In this document: positions 36,169 through 48,211 of the stretch, one piece after another
Numbering within the stretch: the stretch's first letter is position 1
Layout: every line of letters begins with the position of its first letter
Notes under the pieces: generated by a model
What the model was told of the DNA's origin: nothing
Database searches by the model: none
Seen by the model: the letters and a program-made list of their open reading frames with translations, nothing else
Source: Diphasiastrum complanatum
Taxonomy: Eukaryota; Streptophyta; Lycopodiopsida; Lycopodiales; Lycopodiaceae
Length of the DNA: 64,000 nucleotides
Direction of reading: 5' to 3'
NCBI GenBank assembly: GCA_029204225.1
Contig: CM055110.1
Location: 37,794,565 to 37,858,564, forward strand
Translations under genes and position numbers: made by a program

Positions 36169-36413
36169 TACATAGGTTGCAAATAAATCTTTTGGTTTTA
36201 CATAAGCAAACCAAAATCTATGCTTTTCCAAGATAATTTATTTTTATTTTTTTATTTTTTCTCTTCTTAGTCAATGAGGACGTTGCCTTATTTGAGGTGG
36301 AGCAGAGGATTATAATTAGGATTATTTTTAGGATTTTTGAATCTATTGACTAAGGTCAAATGCATGTCCCCAAAAGAAAGTATTGAAATTTATGGATCGA
36401 AAAATTTAGACCT
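36169..36413 (+). other. 3' end of the gypsy element, cut by element G
   Basis: After the integrase stop, the string AATGAGGACGTTGCC and a purine-rich stretch ATTTGAGGTGGAGCAGAGG (36279-36309) look like the gypsy 3' UTR and polypurine tract. Any 3' LTR would start near 36310 but is interrupted at 36414 by the LTR of element G. Confidence 0.4.
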
Positions 36414-37644
36414 TGTTGGATTTATCTCCTCTACTCTCCTAAATCCCATTTTAATCTGCCTCCATTCATGTTGCATTTTTACTCACGTTGTCGCACAGTC
36501 TGCATAGTTACATGTAAAATAAGTCAGACGAATTAAACGTGACTGTCTGCATAAATACAAGTAAATTCTCACAGGCGAAGAAAAGGCAAAACTGTATTTT
36601 TACATGTGTTTTGTGACAGGCGAAAAAGACGACACTACCTTACAAAATGCCAAAGGTGCCCTAGGAAAAGCAAAGGCACCCTGTAAATCAAACCCTAAGG
36701 CATTTCGTTTGAGTGACGCATTTTTCACATCTTTACCAATGTTCATTTCAGCAAAGGCTGACGTCACGGCCCTTTTCACGCCTACCCCATGCAACTGTGC
36801 TAACAAACTTGACAACGATAGTAGCCACCCATGATCTCCTATAGACAACACACCCACTTTGTACTTTTTTTCATCTGCACACCTGTAACATTGTGTATAT
36901 ATATTGAATACCACTTGCGTATTCAAGGTTGATGAGGGAAACCAAGAACAAGTGTGTGTAAATACAGCATCAGAAGCTTATCAGAGATAGACGAAGTAGA
37001 TGCCTTGCGCATTGATTTTTTATTGTCAATAATAGGTTCACTTCTACATATTGAATTAGCTTTGTAGAGCATGCAGTTTTGTCCACTATTGTCTTGTGCT
37101 CTACCGCATTATTGACATGTATATTTTGCTATACTTAATCTGATAACAACTCTTATGTTTTGCGTTCAGATTTGTGTCAGTATTGCTATGTTTATTTTTC
37201 ATTTTGTCTGACTTTCTTGTTGCTCAAGCTGGTAATTTGTTCTTAGCGAGTCATTATTAGTCTAGCTTTTGGCGACTAATATTTAGTCTTGCCTTTCGCA
37301 AATCATTCGCGACTAATTATCAGTCGAGCTCAGTCTAGCTCTTCGCAAATCATTTGCGACAAATAATTTGTTTAGCTGTTCACGACATATTATTCTTTTG
37401 TTGTTTTATCAATGTTTGGCTACGTAATCATGATGACCTTGATTTCTATCACTAAGGTTCTGTTTGTTTTCTGATAGGCGTAGTCATGCTTAGGGAAAGA
37501 GTAATATGTCTTATTTCGTTGAGCGCGAACACTTTCTGTTCGAGTTCATTTCTCATTTGAGTTTTGAGCTCACTTCTTTTTGTGTTCGTTTTTTTTTTGA
37601 GCTATTTTCGTTTCTCACACACGACACACCCTCTTTCTCCAGCA
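36414..37644 (+). repeat. 5' LTR of element G
   Basis: 1231 bp, TGTTGG ... AGCA, directly followed by the PBS; the first 240 bp match 41820-42058. It contains TGACGTCA, an ACGT-core palindrome, at 36759-36766. Repeated ATTCGCGAC / AATTATTAGTC-like strings occur around 37245-37395. Confidence 0.88.
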
Positions 37645-37656
37645 TGGTATCAGAGC
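37645..37656 (+). other. Primer-binding site of element G
   Basis: TGGTATCAGAGC directly after the LTR, as in elements A and D. Confidence 0.94.
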
Positions 37657-37828
37657 TATTTTTGTATCCTGATAAGCTTCCACGGTACAAGACTCTACTA
37701 GTCGATAGAGTAATTGTCTTCCTGTTCTGTAATTCTGTACCAAATTTTTATACTTAAGTCATTGATAGTTTTTCCTATTACTTAGACTAATTCTTTCACA
37801 TGGATTCCCAAGGGAAAGCTAGTCCATC

Positions 37829-40800
37829 ATGGACAAGCTTGATGGAGCCAATTACCATCTGTGGATATTTAAGATGAAAACTGTACTAATGGCTAAAGAA
37901 TTGTTTGATGTTGTTAAAGGTGCAAAAGGAAAACCTGAAGCAGACGATGCAACAATCGTCAGATGGAAGTTGAAGGATGGAATGGCTTTTGTGCTAATCA
38001 TCCTCAACGTTACGGATACCCAGATCGGCCATATATCTGAGGCTCAGACATCGAAAGAAGTCTGGGACATCTTGAGCACACTATACAAAGTGCGAGATAT
38101 AGCTTCCAAGCTACATCTCAGGAAGAAATTTTACTCCCTCAAAATGGTGAATGGTGATTTCTTGCAGAATCACATCAATCAATTCAAGAACCTGCTAAGG
38201 CAAATGACCGTTTTCAGATCTTTCATAGACGAACAAGACGCAGTGATGCAACTACTTACAAGCTTGCCAAGCTCATACAATAGCTAGGTGATGATCATTA
38301 CAACACATCCAGAACTGACTCTTCCGAGAGTCATTACTATGTTGTTGCAGCAAGACACGCAGAGAAACGAAGCCTCAAGTTCCTTAGCTGATTCTCATGC
38401 TTTATACATCAACAAGAGCACGATTAAGCATAATAAGAAGAAAGGCTAGAAGCAATCAAAGCCAAACCAGAAACCAGCACAGCACAAAGAACAGTCAAAT
38501 CTGCAGACGAAGAAAAAACTGTTCTGTAGATACTACAAGCGAAACAACCACGAAATTCAAGACTGCCGGATACTGCAAGCAAAGAACAACAGCAAGGGGC
38601 AGTCGAATCAAGTGGCAAATGCAGCTGCAGAAGCTCCACAATCTATTCAAGAAGCGGATCATGACCAACCATCAAGGAGCATGCGATGATAGTTCTTGGT
38701 TCCTAGATTTCGGAGCCATTCAGCACATGACCAGCCTCATTGGCTGTTTCGAGTCCTATACACCTTACAGTACCCAGAGATATGTTCACTTTGGTGACAA
38801 TAGCACACAAGCTATTAAGGGTGAAGGTACTGTAAGATTAAGCTTTGCAAATGATCAGTCTAAGCTACTTTCTAGAGTCCTATATGTACCAAATTTGTCT
38901 ATAAATCTGCTCTCTGTGAGCAGAATCACAGATCTAGGACATAGAGTAGAATTCGAATGTGATCAATGCAAAGTACTTGATAGGACAAGCAAGATCCTAG
39001 CACTCGGAAAGAGACATGGATACTTGTATAAATTAAGTCATTGCTTTTCTGCCTCTAGTCAGGCGTTCAGTACTTCTATTCATGCAAATTAAAGTTTACT
39101 TTGGCATTATAGACTTGGTCACTTGAATCATGCTGCTATACAACAAATGTCTAGACAATCTATTGTTCTTGATCTTGACTATCCTCACGATAAAGTCGAG
39201 TTACCTGTCTGTCAAGACTATCTAGTTGGTAAACAGACTAGGAAACCATTTAAATCAAGCCATCAGCATATTGCTAGAGGATTGCTAGACATTGTACATT
39301 CAGAGATTCGTGGCTCGATGAAAAATCCTTCGCTGAAGGATGCAAAGTATTTTATAACTTTTATTGATGAACTTTCCAGAAGGACTATGGTGTACTTTAT
39401 AAAGAAGAAATAAGAAGCCTTCAACTGCTTCAGAATCTTCAAGGAGCATGTAGAAAAGGAGATTGGATGGATGATCAAGGCTCTAAGGTCAAACAATGGT
39501 GGAGAATATATCTCTATCGAGTTTAAGGAGTACTGCCAAAGCCAAGGCATTGAGCAGCAATTCATCACTCCTTACAGTCCTCAGTGTAATGGCTTAGCCG
39601 AGAGGAAGAACCATACCCTGGTTGAATCAGCCAAATGTATGCCAGCACATGCATCGATTCCCAAGATATTCTGGGTCGAAGCTATCTCCATTGCAACTTA
39701 TGTCCAGAACAGATGTTTGACCAAGGCCCTCTCAGGCAAGACATCCCACGAGGTGTGGACAGGCTCTAAGCCTTCTGTGAAGAACCTAAGAGTGTTTGGG
39801 TGCGTTGCATACGCGCAGATCCCAAAAGACACAAGGAAGAAATTGGACTTGCAAGGTCTCAAGACCATCCTGATTGGATATACTTCATCTGATAATACAT
39901 ACAAACTGTATGATTCTGATACCCAGCAAATCTTGTCTAGCCGGGATACAGTCTTTAACGAGGATCAGTTCGTTGACATCAAAGGCAAGGATATTGCTCC
40001 AGGAGAATCTTCATCACCTGCCATTGACATGACTGCCCGAGTTTCTGGCTCAGGCATGTCTATTGTCGACCCACTTCGTCACATTTAATCAGACAAAGAC
40101 GTTGCTGCTACCTAGCAACAAGTCCCAAGAGTGGTTCATCAGTCGAATCCTCCCAGAAGATCAAGTCGAGTGCGCACACAACCCACAAGGTATACCCCTG
40201 AGTCTGCATGTCTCTTGATACAGGAATCGACGATAGTCGAAGATGCACCCAACCAACCAGACTCTGATCTCTGGAGAGAAGCTATGGACATAGAGTATTT
40301 CTCTCTGATCAAAAACCAGAGGTGGTCATTAGTTGAAGTTCCTATTGGCTGCAATATCATTGATTGCAAATGGATCTTCAAGATCAAATACAATGCTAAT
40401 GGAGCAATTGATCAGAGGAAGGCAAGACTGGTAGCACGAGGATTCACTCAGATCCCGAACGTTGACTACAACGAGACTTTCAGTCCAGTAGTCAAACATT
40501 CATCGATCTGAATGCTCCTGTCTTATGCTGTAGTTGTCGACCTCGAAGTACATCAACTTGATGTACAAACAGCCTATCTGAATGGAGTTATACAAGAAGA
40601 CATCTACATGATCCAGCCCGAAGGATACGTTCTAGAAGGTATGAAGAATCATGTTTGTAAACTCCACAAAGCACTTTACGGCCTGAAACCGTCTACCAGA
40701 GCTTGGTTTCAAGGGATCAACACATTCCTCATCAAACAAAGATTCAAAACAAGCATTGCTGATTGCAACGTCTATTCCAAGTCAGTGCAACAATCATTCA

Positions 40801-41790
40801 TTATCATCACCTTATACGTGGATGATACGTTGCTCTTCAGCAACAATACCAATATGGTCAAGGATTTGAAGTAGATGTTATTTTCAGAGTTCAACATGAC
40901 TGATTTGGACGAAGCTCACTTCTATTTGGACATTCAAATCCACAGAGACAGAGTGAGACGACTGATTTACATCACTCAACAAAGGTATCTTCACAATGTT
41001 CTTAATAGATACAATCTAATGAATTGTAAATTAGCTCACTCACCGATGGATCCTGGCCTGCATTTGTCAAAGGACCAATGTCCCCAGACCAAGCAGGAAG
41101 AGGAGCAGACGAGAGAGTATCATTATCGATCGATACTTGGATCTCTCATGTACGCAATGGTCTGTACAAGACCAAATATCTCTTTTGCAGTAAGCTCACT
41201 CAACCAATATTTGGCTAATCCTGGCATTACCCATTGGAAGACTCTCATAGGAGTCATGAGGTATATTCGAGCTACCATGGATCAGTGCATTTGTTATGGA
41301 CATGTCAGCAATGACAATCTTCATCAACTCAGTGGATATTCTAATGCAAGCTGGAGAGGAGATGTAGACAATCGTAAGTCCACATCTAGATTTACATTAT
41401 TCTTCAACGAAAATCCTATCTCATGGAACAGTCGTAAGCAAACCTCTATTGCACTTTCTTCTATAGAAGCAGAACACATTGCTGCTTCTCAATCTATCAA
41501 GGAAGCGTTTTAGTTGAGAAATTTACTGTTGACATTAATTTGTATCAGTACAGCCATACAATTTTATTCTGTGATAATCAGAGTGCTATTGCCTTATCGG
41601 CCAACCCTAGATTTCACTCTAGGAGTAAGCACATTGAAATCAGATATCACTACATCAGGGGCAAGGTTCTCAACAAGGAAGTGAGCTTAACGTACTGCAG
41701 AACGTAGGACATGATTGTAGATATATTCATGAAAGCATTAAGTGTTAATGCACACAACAAATTTTGTGCATTGCTTAGTCTGAAGATCAA
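37829..41790 (+). pseudogene. Copia gag-pol of element G, multiple stops
   Basis: Gag at 37829-38287 (MDKLDGANYHLWIFKM; IVRWKLKDGMAF), then a TAG and a second gag part. The zinc knuckle is CRYYKRNNHEIQDC, with Cys to Tyr and a nonstandard spacing. Protease reads WFLDFGAIQHMT, so the DSG Ser is Phe. Integrase carries HYRLGHLN, FIDELSR, RSNNGGEYIS (catalytic Asp to Asn) and LAERKNHTL. RT has YVDDTLLFS at about 40817-40843. RNase H has SSIEAEHIAAS and then decays after 41513. Stops occur near 38286, 39091, 39411, 40086, 40509, 40872 and 41511. It resembles the Hopscotch/tobacco Tnt1-like pattern only in domain order; I assign no named family. Confidence 0.88.
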
Positions 41791-41819
41791 GACATTCACG
41801 GATCTAGATTAAGGAAGGG

Positions 41820-42058
41820 TGTTGGATTAATCTCCTCTACTCTTCTAAATCCCATTTTAATCTGCCTCTATTCATGCTACAGTTTTACTCACGTTGTCGC
41901 AGTCTGCATATTTACATGTAAAATAAGACAGACAAATAAAACGCGACTGTCTGCATAAATACAAGTAAATTCTCACAGGCGAAGAAAAGGCGAAACTGTG
42001 TTTTTACACGTGTTTTGTGACAGGCAAAAAAGACGACATTGCCTTACAAAATGCCAAA
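41820..42058 (+). repeat. 3' LTR of element G, truncated
   Basis: It starts TGTTGGATTAATC right after the purine tract AAGGAAGGG (41811-41819) and matches the first 240 bp of the 5' LTR, ending at GCCAAAG. Fragments weakly similar to the next part of the LTR (CAAAGGTGCCCT) reappear at 43834, after a 1.8 kb foreign stretch. Confidence 0.85.
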
Positions 42059-42360
42059 GAATATTTTAAGGAATAGGTAAAATCCGCGAGATAAAAATTT
42101 GTATGGTTTTTTTCCTGGAATAAGATATAAAAAGAGAAAAAAATCCTTGCTAGAATTGTAGTCCACTTCTGATTGCAAGTATTGCAGGACTGTAAGAGGG
42201 TGTTTAATATGAATAGTCCTTGACCATGGCAGTTTGGTTGAAGCCATGATGTATACCACCAATCGTAATTCTATGGCATGTCTTGATTGTGTATTCGAGA
42301 CAACCACTTGAAATATGTAGGTGGAGTTTGACTCCTTGGTATAGAATGGTTACTCTCTGA

Positions 42361-43500
42361 CTATCCATCATAAGAGTTGTATGCATAAATATAGTAAGGA
42401 TAGATTGGAAATATTGATGAATCATTGTGATCTTGGTATTGATATTCATCATGAAGTGTCGAATGAGAAAAATATTCATTTGTTTCTGCAAGATAATATA
42501 AAGATTGATAAGCATCTCCATTTGAATAGACCCTTTGACTGCATGGCACATGAACAACTTCATGTGAATCCACTGATTGAGGTCTTGTTGTCTGAGAAGT
42601 TGTGTTCAAGTACATTTCTCGTGTTGTAGGTGCATGTGCCTCTGGATGTTGATGCATAGATTGGTGTGCTTGAGTAGCAACTGCTCCATTGGACATAGTA
42701 GTTTGAATTTGAACAACAAGAGAACTTTGGTTTAGATCTACACTGCTTGGTTGATTTGGTAGTTGAAGTACATTCTCTCTGAAACAACTTGCATTTGCTT
42801 GCAACAACCCTTGAGAACCATTGCCACTTGATTCAACTTCATTCTGATCTAGCCTTTTTGGCACTTGTTCTTCTACACTTTGTTTATTGGGAGATATAGA
42901 TGTGTTGGATCCATCCTCCGTGGCTGTTGATTGCTCATCCTTCCATGTGTACCCCTTCTACAACATCTAGTGGAAAACATTTTGCTTTGACAGCTCAATG
43001 TAGATGTTGACAGACAGCTCTTGTAGATGTTCCTTTGGAGGCATGAAGAGTTCTCGACTTGGTGGAAATCCCTGATGTCTTGCCAATCTATTTACCACAT
43101 CGTCATTTTTTTCGTTGACTTTCCTTCTTGTTCTCCACCAATAATTGAAAGCTTCTTTTGAATCCTCGTGTTTTGTTAGCTTTAACCAATTAAAGTAGGA
43201 ATCCTTGAATTGATCTAGTGGCCAACAATCTAGAACTTCGTTAGAAGCTCATGTGATTAGATATTGACGTGAATTTTCAGTCATGCATTCTTGTGGTACA
43301 CTTCTTGTCGTTAGTCTCGGACATGAAGCTGTCGTAAAATCGAGTGTGGGCGTGAGTGGCAGTAGAAGCTCGATGATTAGAGCATGATGTGGAGAAATGA
43401 AAACGCAACAGTTAGCAGCAAAATTATTCAAGTAGAAGAATTCATACAGAATGCACAAATGAACGACATAGTAGTGAGACAAAAATTGCACTCTGATTGA
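42361..43500 (-). pseudogene. Decayed Ser/Gln/Asn-rich protein gene of unknown family
   Basis: One minus-strand frame runs from about 43500 to 42361 with only three stops (43249-43251 and two near 42960-42970). The middle part (about 43225-42975) has a conserved-looking, Trp-rich charged block (FKDSYFNWLKL, FNYWWRTRRKV, RLARHQGFPPSRELF). The C-terminal 167 codons are rich in Gln, Ser, Asn, His and Tyr (SMHQHPEAHAPT; HDEYQYQDHN), the sort of tail seen in plant transcription regulators. Stop-poor continuity over 380 codons argues that it once coded. I recognise no family. It sits where the 3' LTR of element G breaks off and may have been carried in by another insertion. Confidence 0.4.
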
Positions 43501-44039
43501 TATCAACAATGAGTACAATAGCTTGAAGTAGTAACTTCATCTTGTTGAGCGTGATAATGCTGGCTACAGATAATTCTAATTGAAAGATAATTTCAGTTAA
43601 CACAATTAACACTTACATAGCTTGAATAAGTTAATATATAGATCTACAAGTGTCGAGAAACAAAATATCTTACAAACTTTTAATGTTATTTACGCCAGTC
43701 TTTGCATATGTACAAAGTTGGTAACCACTAACCGCCTTTGGGATAGTTGGTTGTCCAGTTGTTTTAGGGTTGTTGATAAATTGGCGACGTCGGTCAGACA
43801 ATGTAGCAAAAACGCGGCCAGAGCCGAAAAACCCAAAGGTGCCCTTAGACTGAAGATATGCAACTCCTGAAGGTGCCCTTACACTAAAGGTATGTAAATC
43901 CCTAAGGCGTTGAAGACTAAAGGCAGCGAAGAAGGCAAAAAAGATGAAGGTATCTTCAAAATGGTTTCTAGGAATAATTTACAAGTGCTCATTAGGCCAT
44001 GGTCTTACGCACGCAAGATGCCACGACCCTTGCAACTTA
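43501..44039. other. Unassigned stretch before copia F
   Basis: No supported gene. Around 43834-43900 the strings CCCAAAGGTGCCCTTAGAC and GTAAATCCCTAAGGC resemble the interior of the element G LTR, but the match is short and broken. Confidence 0.4.
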
Positions 44040-44365
44040 TTGTCAATGTTGGCCTCAAGGAATTTGTTAACAAACTTGGATTCATAAAGCTTCTTTAATA
44101 AATCCCAAGATCCTTTGATGAAGTACTCTTACCAACTTCCTTGAGAAGTTCATTGGTAACATTCATCTTTATCATCTGTAGAGCTCTTTTAGCTTTTTTG
44201 TCATACCTCAATTGTTATTGTTGTGTTGTTGGCCTCTCCTTCAAACCTACAACAATATCCAAAACATCATTCATCTTAAGAAGTGATTACATCCTCACTT
44301 TCCACAACGAATAGTTGCTTGAGGTCTATTATTGCCTTCCAACATGTATCCAGTTGATGTAGCCA
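44040..44365 (-). pseudogene. Gag N-terminus of copia element F
   Basis: On the minus strand the frame from 44365 parallels the first about 100 residues of element D gag, including YDKKAKRALQMIKMNVTN and the following LLKEVGK block. Two in-frame stops are present. It is cut at about 44040. Between it and the PBS (44366-44952) lies a non-coding leader. Confidence 0.75.
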
Positions 44366-44952
44366 TGTTGCAATGACTTGATCCTTCTCTTTCAACATGT
44401 TTCAATGCAAAAAGCACTCTTTTGAAATACAACAAATGTTTTCAAAAAGAAATCACAAAGATATGGAACCTCTCAATTCTCTTCTAGCACTTATATCTAG
44501 CAAATCAACACAGAATGTAGAAATCTTGATCAACCTATGATTTATCCTCAATCTAATGACTCTTGCCACTTCATAAGATTGAAACACAATCTAGTGAGAT
44601 TCAGTAACCTCACAAAATAGAGATCCAATCAAAATTAGGGATTGGACAAAATCACAAAAAATTGAATATTTCAAATTCTACATGCAATTGCTTATAACTT
44701 GATATAGAATCTTGTAGACTCAAGTAAGACCTTCCTAATGCATTCAAAATCGGTTGTTTTCAGTAAATATGGTGTGAAATCAAAATTCCTCAAATTCATT
44801 GACGTAAAATGAGTTTTGATCTACAAAAGATCCAATCTACATATGCAAGAAACTCGATTTTTGGGTAGAAGCCAATCTAGCATGCTATAACATTGATATC
44901 TCCTCCAAATCCTTGATAGATGTGCTTGATCCTTTCAAAACCTGCAACACAA

Positions 44953-44964
44953 GCTCTGATACCA
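44953..44964 (-). other. Primer-binding site of element F
   Basis: GCTCTGATACCA on the plus strand, the reverse complement of TGGTATCAGAGC, abutting the LTR. Confidence 0.92.
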
Positions 44965-45427
44965 TGTGAAAAATTTCAGATCAATCAAGATCCAAATCCG
45001 TAACCTGATCTTTGGTTAGAAATAGATCAACTCTACTGGTGTTGCCAATGTAGAAAAATCAACATCTATCGAATGAAAGAGATGAAAACTCAATAAGAAC
45101 CTAATCAAACATAAAAGGTATGATAAGATAAAGTTGTTCATACAAAAATAGTAAGCTACTGAATTTCACACTTGTGGATCTAAAAATAACATAAAATAAG
45201 CATTCTAAACCCAAGATTGCAAGATATCACAAATATAGTGCACCAATGGATAGATGAACTCAAGAGAACTCATGTATAAGCATGAAGTGAGATAAGAGAG
45301 AGAGAGAGAGAATGTGTCTCTTTCCATGAGTGTACAACTATATATAACAGATCCCTGACTCATTAATGAGTTTGGATTCCCTTCATAACAAAAAAACCTA
45401 ACATTAACGTAGACTAAATTCAAACAT
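44965..45427 (-). repeat. 5' LTR of element F, truncated
   Basis: It starts TGTGAAAAATTTCAG at 44965 and matches the element E LTR for about 460 bp, then stops where E continues. The position of the palindrome is degraded to CACACTTGTG near 45167. A short (GA)n interrupts it at 45298-45311. Confidence 0.88.
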
Positions 45428-46590
45428 TAGGTGAAATATGGGCTTAAAATGGGCCCTGTAAAAAATTTCACTTTAGAGAGAAAAACTACATAGAGAGAAA
45501 ATGTGAACCGATAACTTTGGGTCGTCATTTTCTGAGTTTCCGTCCTTGCGCGACATTTAACTGCTATGGTTAACTTCAGACATTAGTTAGTTAGGCATGA
45601 GATGTAATAACTTCTCTGCATGCTCGTTTCAAAAATCGGGACTAGAGCTTTAAGAGTATTGTAGTAAATCTTGGTGTGCTCAATGCAAAAACTGAAGCAG
45701 GAGTACAACGAGCACTTTTGAAATCTTTGTATGCTTATAGTGAAATATGAGGTGAGATGATTTTTCAGCACGACATAGACATTACAAATGTAAGGTATGC
45801 TAGATAATTGAGAGTAAATAATCATAAGAATATAGATTTGTGGGTGGATTGATCAATTTATCCTTGAGATCCAACTGCCAATTTGTATACAGATTTCAAG
45901 TCCGTAGCTCATTTTCTCAAATTTGTATGCGAAAGAAATAGTAGATTACTTGGATATTGTCAAAGATGTGTGATATTAAGGCTAAAACCTTTGTTCGGGG
46001 ATAAAGTAACATGACTATGTTGCACACACTAAGAAGTCATGCAAAGAATGCATGGGGCAAAAGCAAAAGCTTTTTTTAGTTTTTTAAGAGCATAGCTTTC
46101 ACGATCATGTTTCTCCTCTAATAATCTAGTGTATTACTAGAATTGTTTTGAACGATCCTATCGTCTCCATTTATCTAGCTTTTTACGAACATTGCTGTCA
46201 AGATCCTATGCCTACACATATCTGATAGAAAATTGTAAAAAGTTTTCCTTTAATAAGTGGAAGAGGGAGGCATACCCATGTTGCTTCTTGTTGTGGCTTT
46301 AAAGTGGGGAGCCCTGGTGCGGGCAAGATCCACGGCTTGTCTTTCTGGTGGTTGGTGTGTCATGCGGTGGCTATGACTCGGAAATCAGCATCATCATGCA
46401 TGCGTGCTGAATTGTAGTGGGGAGCCGAGTCTTGTGCTTTTCTTCATCGGGAAGAGCAACGAAAGAGCTATGGTTAATGAAAGGATGCCCCTGCTGTCGA
46501 AATCTTACCTAGTGCGCTCCTTTCCATTGATGTTGCTGAATTTAGTTTATAAGTGTGTTGATTCCCAAGAGGAAAAGAGTTCAGTTGATT
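45428..46590. other. Intergenic stretch without a supported gene
   Basis: No coding frame or repeat I can support. A G-rich patch at 46300-46470 precedes the tandem duplication. Short frames present are not protein-like. Confidence 0.5.
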
Positions 46591-47110
46591 TGGAGGGAGT
46601 GTAGAGAATGGATGTCGTGCCATGGAGGAGTTGTGTGTGTGTGTGTGTGAAGATGATGAGGAAGAGGAAGAAGATGAAAGAGGGAGAGGGGCAGTAGTGA
46701 AAAAAGATGAGGTGGAGGGGGGTGCCACGACAGCAACAGACACATTGGACAATGCTGAGGTGGCAGCAGTAGCGAGGATGGAGGTTGCAGCCAATAGCGA
46801 GGGTGGAGGAAATAACATTAGCGAGGGTGGAGGTTACAACAGTAGCGAGGATGGAGGGAGTGTAGAGAATGGATGTCGTGCCATGGAGGAGTTGTGTGTG
46901 TGTGTGTGTGTGAAGATGATGAGGAAGAGGAAGAGGATGAAAGAGGGATAGTGAAAAAAGATGAGGTGGAGAGGGGTGCCACGGTAGCAGCAAACACATT
47001 GGACAGCATTGAGGTGGCAACAGTAGCGAGGACGGAGGTTGCAGCCAGTAGCGAGGGTGGAGGTTACAATAGTAGAGAGGGTGGAAGTTACAATAGTAGC
47101 GAGGATGGAG
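46591..47110. repeat. Two tandem copies of a 261-bp GA/GT-rich unit
   Basis: TGGAGGGAGTGTAGAGAATGG starts at 46591 and again at 46852; the copies are nearly identical apart from small indels. Each holds a (GT)n run, a GAGGAAGAG purine run and, inside, a 20- to 24-bp minisatellite (AGCGAGGGTGGAGGTTACAA). Frames are open on both strands, which reflects composition rather than coding. A degenerate purine-rich tail continues to about 47330. Confidence 0.85.
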
Positions 47111-47432
47111 GTGTCATCAACAGTGAGTGTGGAGGTTTCATCAACGGGGGGGGGGGGCTGTGACAGCAACAGCAATGGGGAGGGGAGTTGAGATGGTGGC
47201 AACCGAGAGGTGGGAAGGGAATGAGGTGGCACCAACAGAGGGGGGGGGTAGAGTAGTGAAGGGAGAGAAAGTTGTGATAGCAACAGTGAGGAGGGGGAGG
47301 GTGGAGATGGTAGTAGGCATTGAATGGGTGTCAAGTCCTCATCCATAAAAATAGTAGATCCCTTCAAGCAACCTCTTTTACGTAGAACCTTTTGACGAAG
47401 CAAAGCATCCTTGAAATGCATAAACATTGTGG

Positions 47433-48211
47433 TGTGACAAAATTTCCAGAATTCACACGTGTGTGGAATGTCCACAAGTATGATGGATCTAATTAAGCTT
47501 TGTGATTAGCACAGTAACCTAACTCTAGATTGATTAACAAGATCTAGTTCAGAAGATATGGCTTAACCACAATCTAGCATGCTAAGCATCAGAATATGAT
47601 ACCAATAAATCAATAATGAGTAAAAGTACAAGATATCAGTGTATTAGCATTAGCCTCAACACGAGTTAGAGAGAGAAAGATAGAGAGATAACAAGCAAAA
47701 AATGTGTGGATCCATGAGATAGCTACAAAGCTTTGGTTCTTCATCATCAAATATGAGGAGAGCTACACATATTTATGGAGTTTGAGGTAGCTCAAGGTAG
47801 AACCACATCCATCCATCATTTAATGACATCTAGAGTGAAAACTAGAGTCTATGTGACATTTGTCACTTCTCATGCATGAAACTCTACCAGCTTTTTCCAA
47901 GTGTACTAGTTCTAACTAGAAATGTACAAATCATCATGCATGTGTCCATTACACTTTGTGCATGCCTTGCATGTCACTATGGATCACTTACAATTAATGC
48001 ATGTGAATTGCCATGAGTTTCTACAAGCATAATTTTGCTAATTCTATGCCTACAAACTATATGCAAGTTGTACTCATCAGTCTAGATATGACATATCCAT
48101 GTAGCTCGAGTTCTATCTAGTCCATACTTGGCATTTTGCATTTATGAACAACATAGCATGTTACAATATTTGTAGCAAGCTTAAAGTCAAGATGGATTGT
48201 TAATTTCGACA
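47433..48211 (-). repeat. 3' LTR of copia element I
   Basis: 779 bp on the plus strand from TGTGACAAAA to TTTCGACA, next to RNase H coding on the right. On the element strand it reads TGTCG ... TCACA. It contains CACACGTGTG at 47454-47463 and many CATGCA/TGCATG motifs around 47935-48005, like the element A LTR. Confidence 0.82.

Larger units (their letters stand above)
36414..42058 (+). mobile_element. Copia element G, full order but defective
   Basis: 5' LTR 36414-37644, PBS 37645-37656, gag-pol remnant 37829-41790, polypurine tract 41811-41819, 3' LTR 41820-42058. The 3' LTR is cut short, so no target duplication can be checked on the right. It inserted into the gypsy 3' end. Several in-frame stops prevent expression of a polyprotein. 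Confidence 0.88.

Noticed and set aside
37506-37757. Phe-rich plus-strand frame at the 5' LTR end of element G
   Set aside because: It spans the LTR end and the PBS; composition is pyrimidine-rich non-coding leader.
38397-38690. Arg/Ser-rich N-terminal part of a 231-codon frame in element G
   Set aside because: Out-of-frame reading of gag; only the C-terminal part, from the protease onward, follows copia sequence.
46474-47475. Overlapping His/Pro/Ser-rich minus-strand and Glu/Gly-rich plus-strand frames
   Set aside because: Both strands are open because of the 261-bp purine-rich tandem repeat; no domain, and the frames shift between repeat copies.
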